From positions 9,849,501 through 9,913,500 of the forward strand of contig NC_083505.1 in assembly GCF_032362555.1 (NCBI RefSeq): a DNA stretch of 64,000 nt. The letters run 5' to 3'. Of the stretch, positions 1 to 12,920 are shown piece after piece. The translations under genes and the position numbers were made by a program. The notes under the pieces were generated by a model, which was given only the letters and a program-made list of their open reading frames with translations, was not told the origin of the DNA and searched no databases. This DNA comes from Amyelois transitella (Eukaryota; Arthropoda; Insecta; Lepidoptera; Pyralidae). Positions within the stretch are counted from its first letter, which is position 1. Every line of letters starts with the position of its first letter.

Positions 1-788
1 CGAGTCTTGATTTCGATCTAAAGTATAAAAAATATTGCAAATCCTTACATCAATATGAGACTAAGTTATAAATTCTGGTTTACAGTAGATCCTCTGTTAG
101 AAAGATTGGTTTGATTTAGGACATGAGGACATTTTTTATACGATTTTTATAATGGATTGCTTCCTGTAAATTTACTCTTATCCATTATACTTAATTATAA
201 CTAAACAAATTGCAAGAAGGCTATGTACAAATATTTCTCATAGGAATGTTCCTACCTAAATAACAAAAATTTTCAGTATGACTAGAGGAAATTAGGCACC
301 AATTGTTTAAAAGCAAACTACTCTATTTAAACATACCTACTTCACAGTAAAACAATAACACTAATTAGACTTGTCGACTACAGAAGTATTGGGGGATCCA
401 TTTCTTCGTAACGCGGTTAACAGTCGATATTTTATTTTTATTGTAATTTACAAATAAATTTCTTGATGTTACCCATTAACGAACTTTCGAAACAGAATTA
501 GCACGTACAAAAATGTATTAATCCAACGCACATATAGTAATTCTATATCTGTGTGTAAATGTTATTTAAAAACCATACATCAAACAGTAAAATATCGACT
601 CTTTTATTTTGTTTACCGTATCTTACACTCAGTCTCGCATCGTTATCTCAGGACGAAATATCTGTTGGTGTAAGTTACAGTTCAACAGTGGATTTGGCTA
701 CATCAGACAGTTTTAGCTAACACTACAGTAGTTCTAGGGAACCGGTACAAAAGGCATGCGCGAAGATTCGACATGGACGCCGAGCATC
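1..788 (-). other. Probable 3' UTR and downstream flank of the zinc-finger membrane protein gene
   Basis: This AT-rich stretch has no open frame of note on either strand. On the minus strand an AATAAA hexamer reads at 431-436, which would give a 3' UTR of about 350 nt after the stop at 789. Nothing else is recognisable. Confidence 0.35.
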
Positions 789-3700
789 TCATAGTCGAGT
801 CGTTCTATTGTAGCAGCTAAAACAACAAACAACAATCATTAAATTTGTCGATAATCGTAACATATTTAAAAAAATAGGGTCGTATAAAACCGTCATCAAA
901 GTATATCCGCGCTTTAGCTTACCACCTGTATAAAAGATGATAAATATAGCGAAAAATATGCATCTATGATGATCACCAGTGGTCAGACTATCATTTAACT
1001 TTACATTCTTAAAAAAGGTGAGAACACAACAAAGAGTATCTACTGAATCCAGTGCATGAAAAAAAGGGATGGTGAAAACATCAAATCTAGAATAGAAACT
1101 ATCTACCTTCTAGAGGAATAAGAAAATATTTAAGGATTTGAAAATACTGAAAACAATGTAAAGTACAATTGTAAGTATTTATGAAAAACCGATTCTTATT
1201 ACTCTTAGCCATAAAAAGATGCGAATCAAAATTAGATGACAATTCAAGTGTGTATTAAATCTAATCCAAGTCCAAGTAGCAACAGTCTGTGCTTAAGAGG
1301 CCTGAATACTTTTATTATTATTAACTTACTTTTTTGTAATCAAATTGAGTAGCTTACTAATTTCATTGCCACAAGATAATCTAATAAACCTACCTATATA
1401 ATAACCGATATATGTATTTTTTGGTCGGTATAGTCTAGATCAATCAATTAAATTAGGTATTCTTGTGATAACAACATTAGAGAACGAATCTTTTAACTAA
1501 AGAAAGAAATAATGTCCCTTTTGGACCAATACTCTGAATCTAAATTGAATAAAATAATTTAGCTTTCTTTAGTTCGCTAATATCAATCGACGCGAGTCTG
1601 CCTTATAAAAGGGGAGAGAATAATGAGCGTGAGTTTGTTAGTAGCGTACCTCTCGAGCAAGCGGCGCTTGAGTTCAGGCGGGTAGGTGACGTAGATGTAG
1701 TGGTCGTCGTGGTCGGGGTCGTCCAGCAGCGCGTCCTCCGCGGCCAGCCGCTCGGCGCGCGTCGGCGAGGAGTGCGTGGTCATGGAGACTGATGCGCTGC
1801 CCGCCACGCTACCCTCTTCTGAACTGAGTATACAAAACATTAAGATTGAGTTGGGAGCCTGAAATTAGTTTTCTTATCATATGTTTTGAACGCAAGAACC
1901 TGCCTAAGCACCAAAGAGAACCTAAAAATTTCGTCATTTGACGATAATACTTTCGATATATAAGATAATAATTCGATAAGACTACTGTAGAGTATTTTAT
2001 TGTTCATGACATGGCGTCAATAAAAAATGTTGATTTATTTTCTTGCGTTAATTTTATAATTAATTATATATGTATTCTTAAATTAGCATTATTTATTCTT
2101 AAATGTAAATGTAAATGTAAATTTTTGATAAAAAAAATTGCAGCGGTAGGATCCGTTTCCGGAGTAGACACGAATTTATTTTATTACAGTTCAGTCAGGG
2201 GCAGGCAGGTCTAAACCATCAACATCAGGCAGTTGCGGGGACTCCCCTTTATACATAATGATGTTCAATGTTCTTCAAACCTTAAAGATATATAATTACA
2301 TATGTAAACTTACTCGAAGACGATCCATATAATGTAATAGCACATGCATAGAGCTAGAGCCAGACCGGTAGCGAGCGCCAGTAGAAGTGGCCACGGGAAC
2401 ACGCGCGCGGTCGGCGCCGTGTCCTCCCAGTAGCGGTCGCAGCTCAGGTACCAACACACGGCGCGCTGCATTTCCTCTGTTCAAATATTGTAAACATAAA
2501 AACCAGCAAAAAAACAAGAAAAGTTTTTCTTTTTCTGTAGCAATCCTTCAATTGTGTTATAATATGAATGATAAATCTATACGTTACGATGCCTACGACT
2601 ATGACGGTCTACTACAAGCTACGATCTGGCTACGACGCGCATGATCGGACCATGCTACGAAGCTCCTTTTGCTACGACATTCTACGAGATAAGCTACGAT
2701 CGGCTGCACTACGACTATAGCGACCCGTCCGGTGTAGAATGGCGCAGTGCCAATCCATACTCGTATCATGTATTTTCTTTATACAAAACAAAAGTTAAGA
2801 ATATTCGAATAAAGTTACTTTTAGCGTATTGGTGTTCATAGAAGATATAACCGAAATTGTTTACACATTAATAATTGCAAAAGTTTTGTTAGTATATAGA
2901 AAATTGTAACTTTTGATACATTTCATATATTATCATAAAAAAATATCAAACCTTCAAGTTCAGTGAATTGATGCATGCTGAGCTGCAGTAACAAAGTGGC
3001 GATGCACTCCTGTACGATCCTTTCACATCGCACTTTGAGGCCTTGGAGCTTCGTCGGGTCGCAGGCCGCCCTCTCCGCTTGCAGGTCCGCCAGCCGCCGC
3101 CTGCGACTGTCATCAGGCAGTGCTGACTCGACTGTGTCAGCGTCACATAACTCGGCAGTTTGATTCGCGTCCCCTTCGCTGTCTTCTGTTCGCTTTTCGG
3201 CTGTTTCTGAATGAATGCAAATATCAATATTAGCTGAATCGATAATTTAAATTGAGACTGTTTTTGATAATCTGAGGAATCAAGATAAGGCGATCGTCTT
3301 CATGTCGAAGTAAGGTTTATTGTATCAAATAGGTAAATAAAAGATTTCCTGATGATATTACAGACATAGAATTAATCATGCTCTGTTCAGAAAGTTCAGA
3401 AAATTCTTATTTGCAAAAAGCATTTGCATTATACATCGTTATGGAATGTTGATGGGCCAAAAAGATTTCGAGTGGAGACCACGTATTGGATGCAGTTCTC
3501 CTCAACAGAGCCTTGTGGAAGTAATTAACATAGGTTCAGCAGTGAACGTTACCATTATCTTCCGTGTCTGGAGGCTCCGTAGTGGGGCAATCAGGCGCAG
3601 GGGACGGAACGCGGGCGGCGCGTGCGCGTCTCCGTGACACGCGCGCGATGCTGCGAGGAGACGCCGGCGCCAGCGCCTTGCGCGCCGCCTCCACGTCCTG

Positions 3701-5988
3701 CCACACCTACAAACATTACCCAAAGACCCAAATCCTATAAAAGTTAATACATAAAAGGCAAACAGCGTGACGCACAGGGTGGTGTAGGCTTTGACCATTG
3801 ACTGTTAAGTTATGTACATTAGTTTGATTGCTAACCGATGTTCTTATCCAGACATCTTGATGAAATATGATCCAATATGGGTCAGATATCAGATTAGGAT
3901 TTAACCGGATTAACGATTATAAAGAAGATAAGGTCGAAGCGGATGATATTCTCAGGTATACTATGGATGTCAAAAACTATTTTATAACCGAGCGAACGAA
4001 GCTAATTTTATGGAAAGACCACCTCGACGTCCGTGCTGGGCCCGACTCCGCCGCTGAGCAGCCCGTGCGCCACCAACACCTGGCATCGCATGATATCGCA
4101 GTAGTCCGCCAGACATACTGCATCCTCCGCCTGTAATTATGACACATATACATTTTATATTTATGAAAATTCTCAATACAAAGTTTAAAACATTGCGTAA
4201 AAATTATCATAATAGTTTCTTTCTTTAAGCAGAGCGTCGGTTGAACAGTTAAGGTTTTTAAAGCGTGATTCACTCAGGTCCAAATCTAAAGAGCTCTCCG
4301 GGTCCAATTATGAGAAAACATTTGTACGAACACCTGGGCAATCTACTTGACAATATCGGATTTACTCAAGATGTCCAAATTTAGATAGAATTGTTTCGCC
4401 CCGGACTGACCTTATTAATCTGGTTCTTGTGTCGCTGGTCGAAGTGCGTGTCGAGGTGTCGTTCCTCGTAGAAGGACTTGCCGCAGAAGGCGCACGTCCA
4501 CTGGGAAGGCCGGTGCTGCAGCTTGGCGGCGTGTTGCGGCGCGAAGATGTCTCGGGCTGGGTGGAACGGACACTCCAAGGGAAGTTTTACCTGGAATCGA
4601 TATGAAGATAATGGTAGCTATGTTCCCACAAAAAATTCAACTCTAACATTGTTCACTCGTTTATTGAATAATCTTCTAAGTTAGAAAAGGGGGCTTTCAT
4701 TACCGACTTTAGATATATCTCTCACACGTGATAAAAATGTGTATTGCCAAAACAACGACAAAGTTGATAACGCTTCAATTTAGTTGGGATATCTAAAATA
4801 TCATTTATAATAGAATTTTTAACTCGATGAAAATATTATATAAAATGTTGAGGTCTCAAAAAAAAGAAAAATACATAATACCAATAGCATCATATATTTC
4901 CCTTGTTTTACATAAGTGTTAAATAGCTTGAAACCAATTTTCTTCGCTATTGTAAACGCTTCAATCTGATTTCTACGTGAACTTGGCGTGTTCCCAGATG
5001 CAGTCTCCACCGCTATAGTTCGAAGCTTGAGCTTTATTCAAAATATAGAGCGAGCTTTGATGCAGTGTCGATCTACATAAATTACTGGTTGTAAGAACAC
5101 CATTGCTTACCTGAAATCTTTCTAAAACTGGAAACCATTTGTTTTGTATGACCTTCCTTACGATTTTGGAGTTGTCACGTGAGCACGTGATTTTGAAGAC
5201 TGAGGGCCCCGGCCATGGGATCAGAGTCAAAAACAGAAGGGCTATGACCTGGAACAAACATTTCAACTATGTGTTTAGAATCATTAGTTAATATGGATGT
5301 TCTTAGACCAAACTTTAAAGCAAAAACGGTAAGTAAGACTTAGTTCGTTATTAAGAAAAATACCTACCAGGGAAACTTATATCAAACAATATTATAGAAT
5401 ATGCGTAATTTTTATAAATTTTTCAAGGCTCTATCTTATGACAAGCCTTGAATCGCACTTTGTATTATAATTTTAAAACATAATTTTATCGCCTGTGTAT
5501 AAGATTACGGTATTATAATAGTTAGATATGTTTTGTTTGTATGTATAAATAATATGTAGGGACCGTGTTACGAGTATTGATACACCCCTTGACATGACAT
5601 AGGTATAACATAATTTTGTATATTTATCTACGCATTGACTTCTAGCATCACTCACTATGATTAATTCACGTTTTTGTTAATGCTCTTAAGATTATGGTAT
5701 AAAAAATTACAAATGCACCCTTACATCCGGGAAAATAAACGGATTTCCCAAATATGGAGATAAGGTAATTAAAATAATGGAAAATAGAGCTCTTTTCAAT
5801 AAGTATAATAATAAATATAAATATAATGTAGTAAGTGTGTAAAAAATGAATAAATAACGAAGCGTTTGTAGGTTAGACCTCTTGTTATTTAATTATCGAT
5901 TTTCTTTAATCCTTCACCGCGTATACCTAACCTTAAACTTAAAGATATGTAACGCACTTACCTCGAGGGAAAACGACGTGGTCCTCAT
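789..5988 (-). CDS. Single-pass membrane protein with signal peptide and one C2H2 zinc finger (unnamed family)
   Basis: Nine exons join in frame to 408 residues: 5962-5988, 5111-5248, 4411-4590, 4023-4130, 3553-3706, 2952-3206, 2314-2476, 1650-1823, 789-816; every border is GT-AG. The start is the ATG at 5988, which puts nine residues in frame with a strongly hydrophobic stretch (VIALLFLTLIPWPGPS), a typical signal peptide. Residues 88-109 form one C2H2 finger (C88, C91, H104, H109; CAFCGKSFYEERH). Then come a cysteine-bearing segment (CLADYCDIMRC), an Arg/Pro-rich stretch, a charged and partly helical region, a transmembrane helix at about 317-340 (LLLALATGLALALCMCYYII) and an acidic tail ending with the predicted stop of a tiny last exon. 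A signal peptide followed by a C2H2 finger is an odd order; the finger would face the lumen or outside. I do not recognise the family and assign no function. The last exon (28 bp) is the least certain. Confidence 0.75.
2560..2740. repeat. CTACGA-rich degenerate repeat in an intron
   Basis: Within the intron 2477-2951 the hexamer CTACGA and near variants recur about ten times at irregular spacing of 8-20 bases on the plus strand. A related patch at about 11745-11805, in another gene's flank, has the palindromic core CTACGAAAGCTTCGTAG. I read both as remnants of one interspersed repeat family. The open frames here are incidental. Confidence 0.5.
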
Positions 5989-6130
5989 TCATAGCTTTTA
6001 TACGGCAATTAAACAATAAAACTGTTTGAATAGATTGTTATAAAAATATAGCGTTCGTTTTGAGAGCCAAAAGGAGGCGCCGCCGTGACCGGTACTACGC
6101 ATGCGTAAGACCGTACGCTCACTCCCCTTC
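5962..6130 (-). promoter_or_regulatory. 5' end of the zinc-finger gene with an overlapping upstream ATG
   Basis: The first coding exon begins at 5988. Four bases upstream, at 5992, lies another ATG in a different frame; after splicing that frame reads on through part of exon 2 and stops early. The start at 5988 is preferred because only it yields a signal peptide in frame with the rest of the protein. Upstream, about 6060-6125 is a small GC-richer patch in AT-rich surroundings, which could be the core promoter. No TATA box was identified with confidence. Confidence 0.35.
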
Positions 6131-9100
6131 ACTGGTTTTCATAAATTTTAATTATATTAGACCAAACAATTAGGGATGTTAAAATTCAATATTTTTATCT
6201 AAAAATTGCGGTATTCTTTTTATTTCAACCCCGGCAATGCATTATCCAAAACACGAGTACTGGAAAAGACTTTTTCCTAGATCTAGGTACATATTTAAAG
6301 CCTATACTTACCTATGTCATCCCTGTGAAGGCTTATCTTACTGCCAAATTTTATCAAAATAATAGCTCCAGTTTTAATTAAATACATTTATTTTCTCTAT
6401 ATTTTCTTTATTTATAATACATAATGAAAATAAATGTATGATTATATTGAGTAGGTTAAGACTATAAATCAATAATTATATAATACATATTTAAATAAAC
6501 TCTATTGGTTTTGCTCTGCTTTCTTGGCACAATTTCAATGCAATTTGAAATGCTTAATGTGCATTAGTGGTCATGGTTCGTGTTACATGCATCAAGATTT
6601 CACAGTGCACGACACGCAAATAAAACTAGAGAAAATCTTTTCTACTTCTATGAATATTTTAAGCGTTTCTCTATTTTAAAAATGATATATATTTTTTCCC
6701 GGGATTGACTACACTAAGTGAAACTTTCCAATAGTTACTTAATTTCTTATCATTGGATACCTTCGTCATTTTAATAGTAAGTATACATGGCAAATTTGAG
6801 CAAAATCTATCAATACTTTTGATTTTAAGGGAAAAATCTCCCTTTTTTACCTCTTTTTTTTATTTACACAAGATGCAGACCATTTTCAACCCCGTTTAAG
6901 TGTTCTAGTAACCTGCTTTCTCTTAGATTAAAAAATCTGGAATCCAAGCAGAAACATTATCTGCCACATTCATATGTCTTTTTTAACCCAGGGGAACTCG
7001 TAAATGGTTAGATAGAAAATTTTGATACCCGAAATGTATAAAATATAAACTTCAATAATTAGGTATAGGTACCTAGTTGTTTCAAGTGATTGTTGGTCAT
7101 GCAATTGAATATATACGTGCATGCAACTTGCAGTTTATCGGTAAATAAAAATCTTATAGGTACGATGTGAACTAAACGTGGTAGAGGCGAAACCCTTTTT
7201 ATTTGAAAAGGCAGACTGTTAACTGGTTTGGTTTGGGTAACAAAGCCATAAAGTAGCAATTAGCGGTTCAAAACATCAGTGTGTTTGATAACAAACGAAC
7301 GAAGCCGTGATACGCCCGACCGCCATTTGACTTCTTTGCTCGAACTACAACGATCTGATCGCTATATCGCGATATTGTGTGACAGTATTTAATTGGCGAC
7401 TAATTAAAGGTTAGTTAACGACTTGAAAATATTTTAGTATCCATAATTACTTTGGTATCTACTTATATATTCACACAACACCTTCATGAACATTTTTGTG
7501 AGTTGACTTGATAAATAAGGTTATTTTTCAAGTTAAACCTGTGCGGTGAGGTTAATAAATTGAATATGTAGTTTTTTTTATCTATCCGCCATCCCAAAAA
7601 CAGTATTTTGTTTTTATGCCCTGATAATATATTTCCTTACTTCTTTCAAAATACTTTTAAAGTTTTAACTAAGTGGTAAAAAATCGAAAAAGGAATATTT
7701 TTAATGATTATATTACTTGGGTGGGTGGGTAGAAGCCAGGGTTAAAACCAGGAAGAAGAACATAGTCTACATATTCTCCTAATCCTCAGCGGGTATCCGT
7801 AAATGTTAAATCTAATATTTTCACATACTTACCTTTATAATTACTTCTTTACGGGGTTGACACGTTTATGTACTATGGACTAACGTCAGGTTGTTAGCCT
7901 GTAAGCAGTTCCATTTTCAATAAGTATTTAGAATGCGGTTTGAATATAACCTACAGTTTTATACCTAATTTAGTAAGTACAGCTACTGAAAAAGCATTCA
8001 AAAAAATTTGTGAGCTCTCGTTGCCTTTCTTCGATATGCAACATCCTTCATCATCCAAACTTACGAAGTGTATGAGACTCGTAGCAGTAGGAAATCTCGT
8101 TGAAGTTGAATCCTCTTAGAATAACAGGGTCTATTAATCAATCTTAAGGTAGGTAATTACATACTATCCTATTGAACTACCTTTAATAAAATTATGAGCT
8201 AAACTCATTGTACGTTTACATTTATTGGGAAATATTAATGATATGGATGGAAAATATTCCTTTATGGATACTGAGTATGGTATGGTCTATTTAGTTAATG
8301 GTTTTAAATTCAATTGTTTTTTTTACCATTTCTGCGAATTTGTTCCCGCCTTCGCGTCGCCTTCTGAAAAGAGACCACGGTCTGCCTTGACCAAGATTAA
8401 AGAATGGAAAAATTAGGTTATTACAGCAGTGCAACTGTCGTTTCACATCCAGTAGTTGGTTGACCCCTGGTTGATTAGATTGATTATTTTAATAACATGG
8501 GATAGATATATCAAAGTAGACTACAAAAAAATTCTTTGAATGGGGAGGGGGCTGTCTAGAATCGGTTCGGAAATACGCATGCGCGCAGCATCCGAAAGTA
8601 TTCTCCTATTTTCAACTCTACTGCCACATTGGGGTTGAATAAAATCATGCTATCTCTGTTTGCAGTACATTGATGATAAAGACAGCCAGCGCTTAGACAT
8701 AGGTACAATACTATTCACTCAAATAATGTTCGCTCAGCGGGTCCAACACCCGTCCCGGAGAATCCCTGACAGCTTAGGGAACAAAATTCATATCGCATTA
8801 TCGTAACATATCAGTAAATATCACGTGTTCAATGACCTCTGTGCTTATATTATTTCGGAATTACAAAAGTGTGAAGTATGAGGTTTAATTATTGCTGCTA
8901 CTGCCTTTCATATTCAAAGGCTTATTTCCAAAATATCTACGATATTATTATAGGTAAGTGAGAATTACGTGATCTGCATGCACCCGAAGTTAAGTCAGTA
9001 TTTGTTCGATTTGAATTTACTAAAGCTTTTGATTTGTTGTTATTTTATTAATTCCCTATATTAGTAAAAATTTATAGAATTCATGTTATTTCGGAAAAAC

Positions 9101-9361
9101 TTTAAATTGTTTATTTTGGGTTCTATGAAATAAAATTGAGCTTAAAGCTGTGAACTACGAAGATACATAAATCTTTGTACGAAGTATTAATAAGTTCGTC
9201 TCGAACTTAATGTTTATCTCAGCTCAGTCTGTCATCATACATGATGTGCCCATTTATTTATTAAAGTATTGATATAACTTCGTCATTGAAGTCAATACAA
9301 TAGACAATAGAAGTGGAGGATTTGAGTATATATTATGTTCCCTATCATTTATTTATTTTGC
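6131..9361. other. Intergenic stretch, possibly with a 5' non-coding exon of the DUF229 gene
   Basis: No convincing coding sequence in 3.2 kb. The DUF229 start codon sits two bases after a splice-acceptor-like TTATTTATTTTGCAG at 9349-9363, so at least one upstream non-coding exon is likely. A candidate lies near 7290-7410, slightly richer in GC than its surroundings and followed by a GTTAGT donor-like site. Segments near 7880-8110, 8330-8420 and 8720-8790 have the mixed composition of old interspersed repeats, but I cannot name them. Confidence 0.3.
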
Positions 9362-9364
9362 AGC

Positions 9365-11350
9365 ATGGGTCCTCTGGTCAAAAACGCTGCGAGAAGAGCT
9401 CGCTCTGTACCGGTCCGTATCAGGTACCTGTTCCTCCTGGCCACGGTCTGCGGAGGCAGCTTCTTTATATTCTGCATCAGCAGCAATACCCTCTTTTTCT
9501 TCAACAACGAGTTATCCCCGTCGACACACGGTACGCAGCAACGTAACACCGACGACCCTAGCGACTCCTTTACAATAAAAACCATAGGCTGTACCATCCC
9601 TAGACTTGATCCTTACCATAAGAGTATAAAAGATTTTATAAAACGACCACCTGAAGTTATTTGTCCAAGATCGAAAAACTATCTTCTTAGTAATAACGAC
9701 ACTCATATATGGATAGAAATGGACAACATGCAACATTACGATATAAGCAATGAATCAAACTTTTCGTGTTGCTACAGATCATTTTATCGGCCCTTGGCAA
9801 TAACTGACGTGACCGCCAAAAACGCTGATGACAGAGTACGATACAACCCGTGTGTTTACTTCTTCTCGTACATCGAAGTTATGCACGAATTTGTTAGGGT
9901 GACGTGTGGTAATGGAGTCAAAACTGTCTACGATCAATTTTTTCTATTTGCGCCATTAAAAAAAATTTCCTCACAAAAAGATTACTTGAATATTGATACA
10001 CCCCGGAAAATAAATAACACTTTGAACGTAATAGTTATGGGTATCGATGCAATTTCTAGGTTAAATTTTCAGAGGACTATGCCCAGGACCTTTGAATATC
10101 TAAGGAAAAAAGGTGCCATAGAATTGTTAGGATACAACAAAGTGGGTGATAATACCTTTCCCAATTTAGCACCTATGTTACTTGGATTGAGAGAAACGGA
10201 GCTGAAAAAAACGTGTTGGCCGAATTTGAAATCCAGATTTGATAATTGTCCTTTCATTTGGGAATGGTACAAAGAAGCTGGTTACTTGACCGCTCTCGGC
10301 GAAGATAGTGGACAGTTAGGAACATTTAACTACGGCAGATTCGGGTTTTTAAGCACTCCTACGGATTATTACATACGGACGTTTATTCGTGAAGCTGAAC
10401 TTCGTGTCGGAAATACAAAAGATTATAATTCGTTTGTTTGTATGGGCAATAAACTTTTCTACGAAGTTCTTTTAGACTACATTCAATTATTAACAACAAC
10501 ATTGAAATCTTCAAGACTGTTTGGATTTTTCTGGGAAGTAACATTTAGCCATGACTTCCTGAATTATCCAATGTTGATGGATAAGAATTACGAAGCATTA
10601 TTACATCATCTTGACAAAACTAAATATCTGGATGAAACAGTGTTGATATTGTTAAGTGATCACGGAATGAGATGGGGTGAGATTCGGAATACTAAGCAAG
10701 GCCGTTTGGAGGAACGCTTGCCCTTCGTCCACATATTAGTACCACCATCGTTTCAACAGAACTATAGTCTTGCGTACAATAATCTAAAAACCAATAGTCG
10801 ACGTCTCTCAACTCCATTCGACATACATGCAACTCTATCGGATTTATTATATCTTGACGGTTTAAGAGATGATAATATTAAATCGAGAAGTAGAACTGCT
10901 TACGCCAACGACAGAAGCATAAGTTTGTTTTTACCCTTGCCCAGTAACAGGACCTGCAAAATGGCGGATGTTGATGACCATTGGTGTACTTGTCATAATT
11001 ATACTGTGAAGCTGACAACTGACAGCCCTGAAGTTCAAGAAGCTGCTGTGAATCTTGTGAGGAAGATAAACTCTATGACAGCAGATTACCTGCAATGCGC
11101 TCGTCTTATTCTCGCTGATATTTTAGATGCTTCTGAGATAGTAGGGAGGACCCAACAGGACGAGGAAGGATGGAGAGAGATAGTACTGCTGATAAGGACG
11201 ACCCCGGGAGACGGACTGTTCGAAGCAACTCTTCGTCGCGAAGCTGAAAAATGGGTAGTTGCTGGCGGTGTCAGTCGACTTAATCTCTACGGAGATCAAA
11301 GCCATTGTGTACATAATTATTTACTCAAATTATATTGTTACTGTAAATAA
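9365..11350 (+). CDS. DUF229-family membrane protein (alkaline-phosphatase-like fold)
   Basis: A 661-residue protein in one coding exon. I chose the ATG at 9365 over the in-frame ATG at 9335 because a splice acceptor (polypyrimidine then CAG) ends at 9363, which would make the earlier ATG intronic. Residues about 20-40 form a hydrophobic signal anchor after a basic N-terminus, predicting a type II Golgi or secretory membrane protein. The DUF229 core is clear: NVIVMGIDAISRLNFQRTMP near residue 220, then PNLAPMLLG, and LSDHGMRWGEIRNTKQGRLE near residue 430, with conserved Asp and His residues expected to sit where sulfatase-fold enzymes bind metal. DUF229 belongs to the alkaline phosphatase/sulfatase superfamily and is expanded in insects and nematodes; no substrate is known to me. 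Several N-x-S/T sites fit a lumenal domain. Confidence 0.9.
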   Translation: MGPLVKNAARRARSVPVRIRYLFLLATVCGGSFFIFCISSNTLFFFNNELSPSTHGTQQRNTDDPSDSFTIKTIGCTIPRLDPYHKSIKDFIKRPPEVICPRSKNYLLSNNDTHIWIEMDNMQHYDISNESNFSCCYRSFYRPLAITDVTAKNADDRVRYNPCVYFFSYIEVMHEFVRVTCGNGVKTVYDQFFLFAPLKKISSQKDYLNIDTPRKINNTLNVIVMGIDAISRLNFQRTMPRTFEYLRKKGAIELLGYNKVGDNTFPNLAPMLLGLRETELKKTCWPNLKSRFDNCPFIWEWYKEAGYLTALGEDSGQLGTFNYGRFGFLSTPTDYYIRTFIREAELRVGNTKDYNSFVCMGNKLFYEVLLDYIQLLTTTLKSSRLFGFFWEVTFSHDFLNYPMLMDKNYEALLHHLDKTKYLDETVLILLSDHGMRWGEIRNTKQGRLEERLPFVHILVPPSFQQNYSLAYNNLKTNSRRLSTPFDIHATLSDLLYLDGLRDDNIKSRSRTAYANDRSISLFLPLPSNRTCKMADVDDHWCTCHNYTVKLTTDSPEVQEAAVNLVRKINSMTADYLQCARLILADILDASEIVGRTQQDEEGWREIVLLIRTTPGDGLFEATLRREAEKWVVAGGVSRLNLYGDQSHCVHNYLLKLYCYCK

Positions 11351-12915
11351 TGATAATATAGCGGCAGTAGTTAGGTAGAATGTTCAACTAGAAATTATTG
11401 TAAATTAGTCCGTTGTCTGTGTTTTCTTAATACATACATATCTATACGAAACCAGAGCCTAGCTAGTGCTAGCTTAGTAGCTAGTGTATTAAAAAAGCTT
11501 CGTTAATATTCCATATCGTGTAAATGAGGGTGTGTACTATAGTAGGGTTTTATTAATTATTTTTCTACGCTTTTTTTATATTTAGATTATACAAAGAATC
11601 CCCAGTTCAAAACTTACCCGTAATAAGATTATCAAACTTTAATTAATTAATTGATGCCGTCAACATATTAATCTTATATAAATCTATTGAGGTAAATAAA
11701 AAAAAAGGGAAAGCTTAGACGTAGGTTAATAGTTACCGCAGCGCGGCGCTACGGCGTGACTACGAAAGCTTCGTAGCACAGGATCGTAGATTCGTAATTC
11801 GAAAAGAGTATAAAATTAAAATTTCTTTTATTAAAAAAAAAATTAATCCTATTTATGTAACTGGATGTTTACTTTTTAACCAATTTGTTTACATATTTAT
11901 TCAAAAACATTAAACGACCGCTGTTATTCTTAAACGACTGTTGTTTTAAAAGTACTGGGGATTTTTACGTATGATTCATGAAAACGACAAATATGCCAGG
12001 TATTGCACTTGTCCATGGACGTAGTGCAATACAATTGCCAAATATTTTGTCATAATTTCTTTGAACTTTTATAGTAGCTAAGTAGATGTAGGTTGAAGCA
12101 ATGAAACTGTGATATTTAAAAGAAAATTTTAATTATTAATAATTAGATACATATCTTGTATTGTTATACTGTAATGTTATAATATTATAACGTAAATAAA
12201 TGTGAAGTTTATATAGAGAATATCATTAAATACAGGAGCTAGTATGGAATTTTTTTGCTCAAAAATATCCCGGCCTAAACATACAAATGTACTATAAAAA
12301 TATATGCAGTATTTGTATTTAATTTATAATTAGTTTAGTTTAGCATCTACCAAATGAAGCTTATTTAGGTATTATTAAAAATATATAATACAGCCTAGAA
12401 AAACAATTGCCTACCTACGACATTGAGTTCATAATATACGTACCTACCTAGTAACTACATAGGGTATGTTACCTTTTTAAAATAGTATATTATTTACTGT
12501 AAGCTTATGTGTTCTATCATTACCAAGAGTAGGTAAGCATGACATGTTCTAATGTAACTGGCGAACCTAGTCAATAGAATTATAATTTTTTCGGCGATAT
12601 TTTATGTTGTTGTAAAGTAGGTACTTAGATGAAATATTTTTTAAACGATGAAGATCAGTCTGCTTACAAAATATCATTTCGTTAGAGGACGGTGATTTTT
12701 TGTGTTATGTAAACACAAAAATTTTGATAAAAAATATGAATTAAATGACTTACAAAAACAATATTGTTTCATTTATCTTCAGTGAAAGTTCAGAAGCAAA
12801 AATGCGTTCGTAGCGCGTTGTGTTATTCTAAGATTGAGAAATATGCACATATAAATTCTTCGATGTTGGGAGTCTACCAAACTCATTTATTTATATACTT
12901 CACAAAATAAAATCT
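11351..12915 (+). other. 3' flank of the DUF229 gene
   Basis: No gene seen. A canonical AATAAA at 11695-11700, followed by an A-rich run, is the best poly(A) signal for the DUF229 transcript and implies a 3' UTR of about 360 nt. A CTACGA palindrome remnant lies at about 11745-11805. The rest is AT-rich and featureless. Confidence 0.35.
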
Positions 12916-12920
12916 TTATA

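Noticed and set aside
4973-5266. 97-codon minus-strand frame starting before the exon 2 acceptor of the zinc-finger gene
   Set aside because: Its start is TTG and its first residues read through a clear acceptor (TTTGTTCCAG). The true N-terminus is supplied by the exon at 5962-5988.
9335-9364. Upstream in-frame ATG of the DUF229 gene
   Set aside because: It lies in a pyrimidine-rich acceptor sequence ending CAG at 9363, so it is probably intronic.
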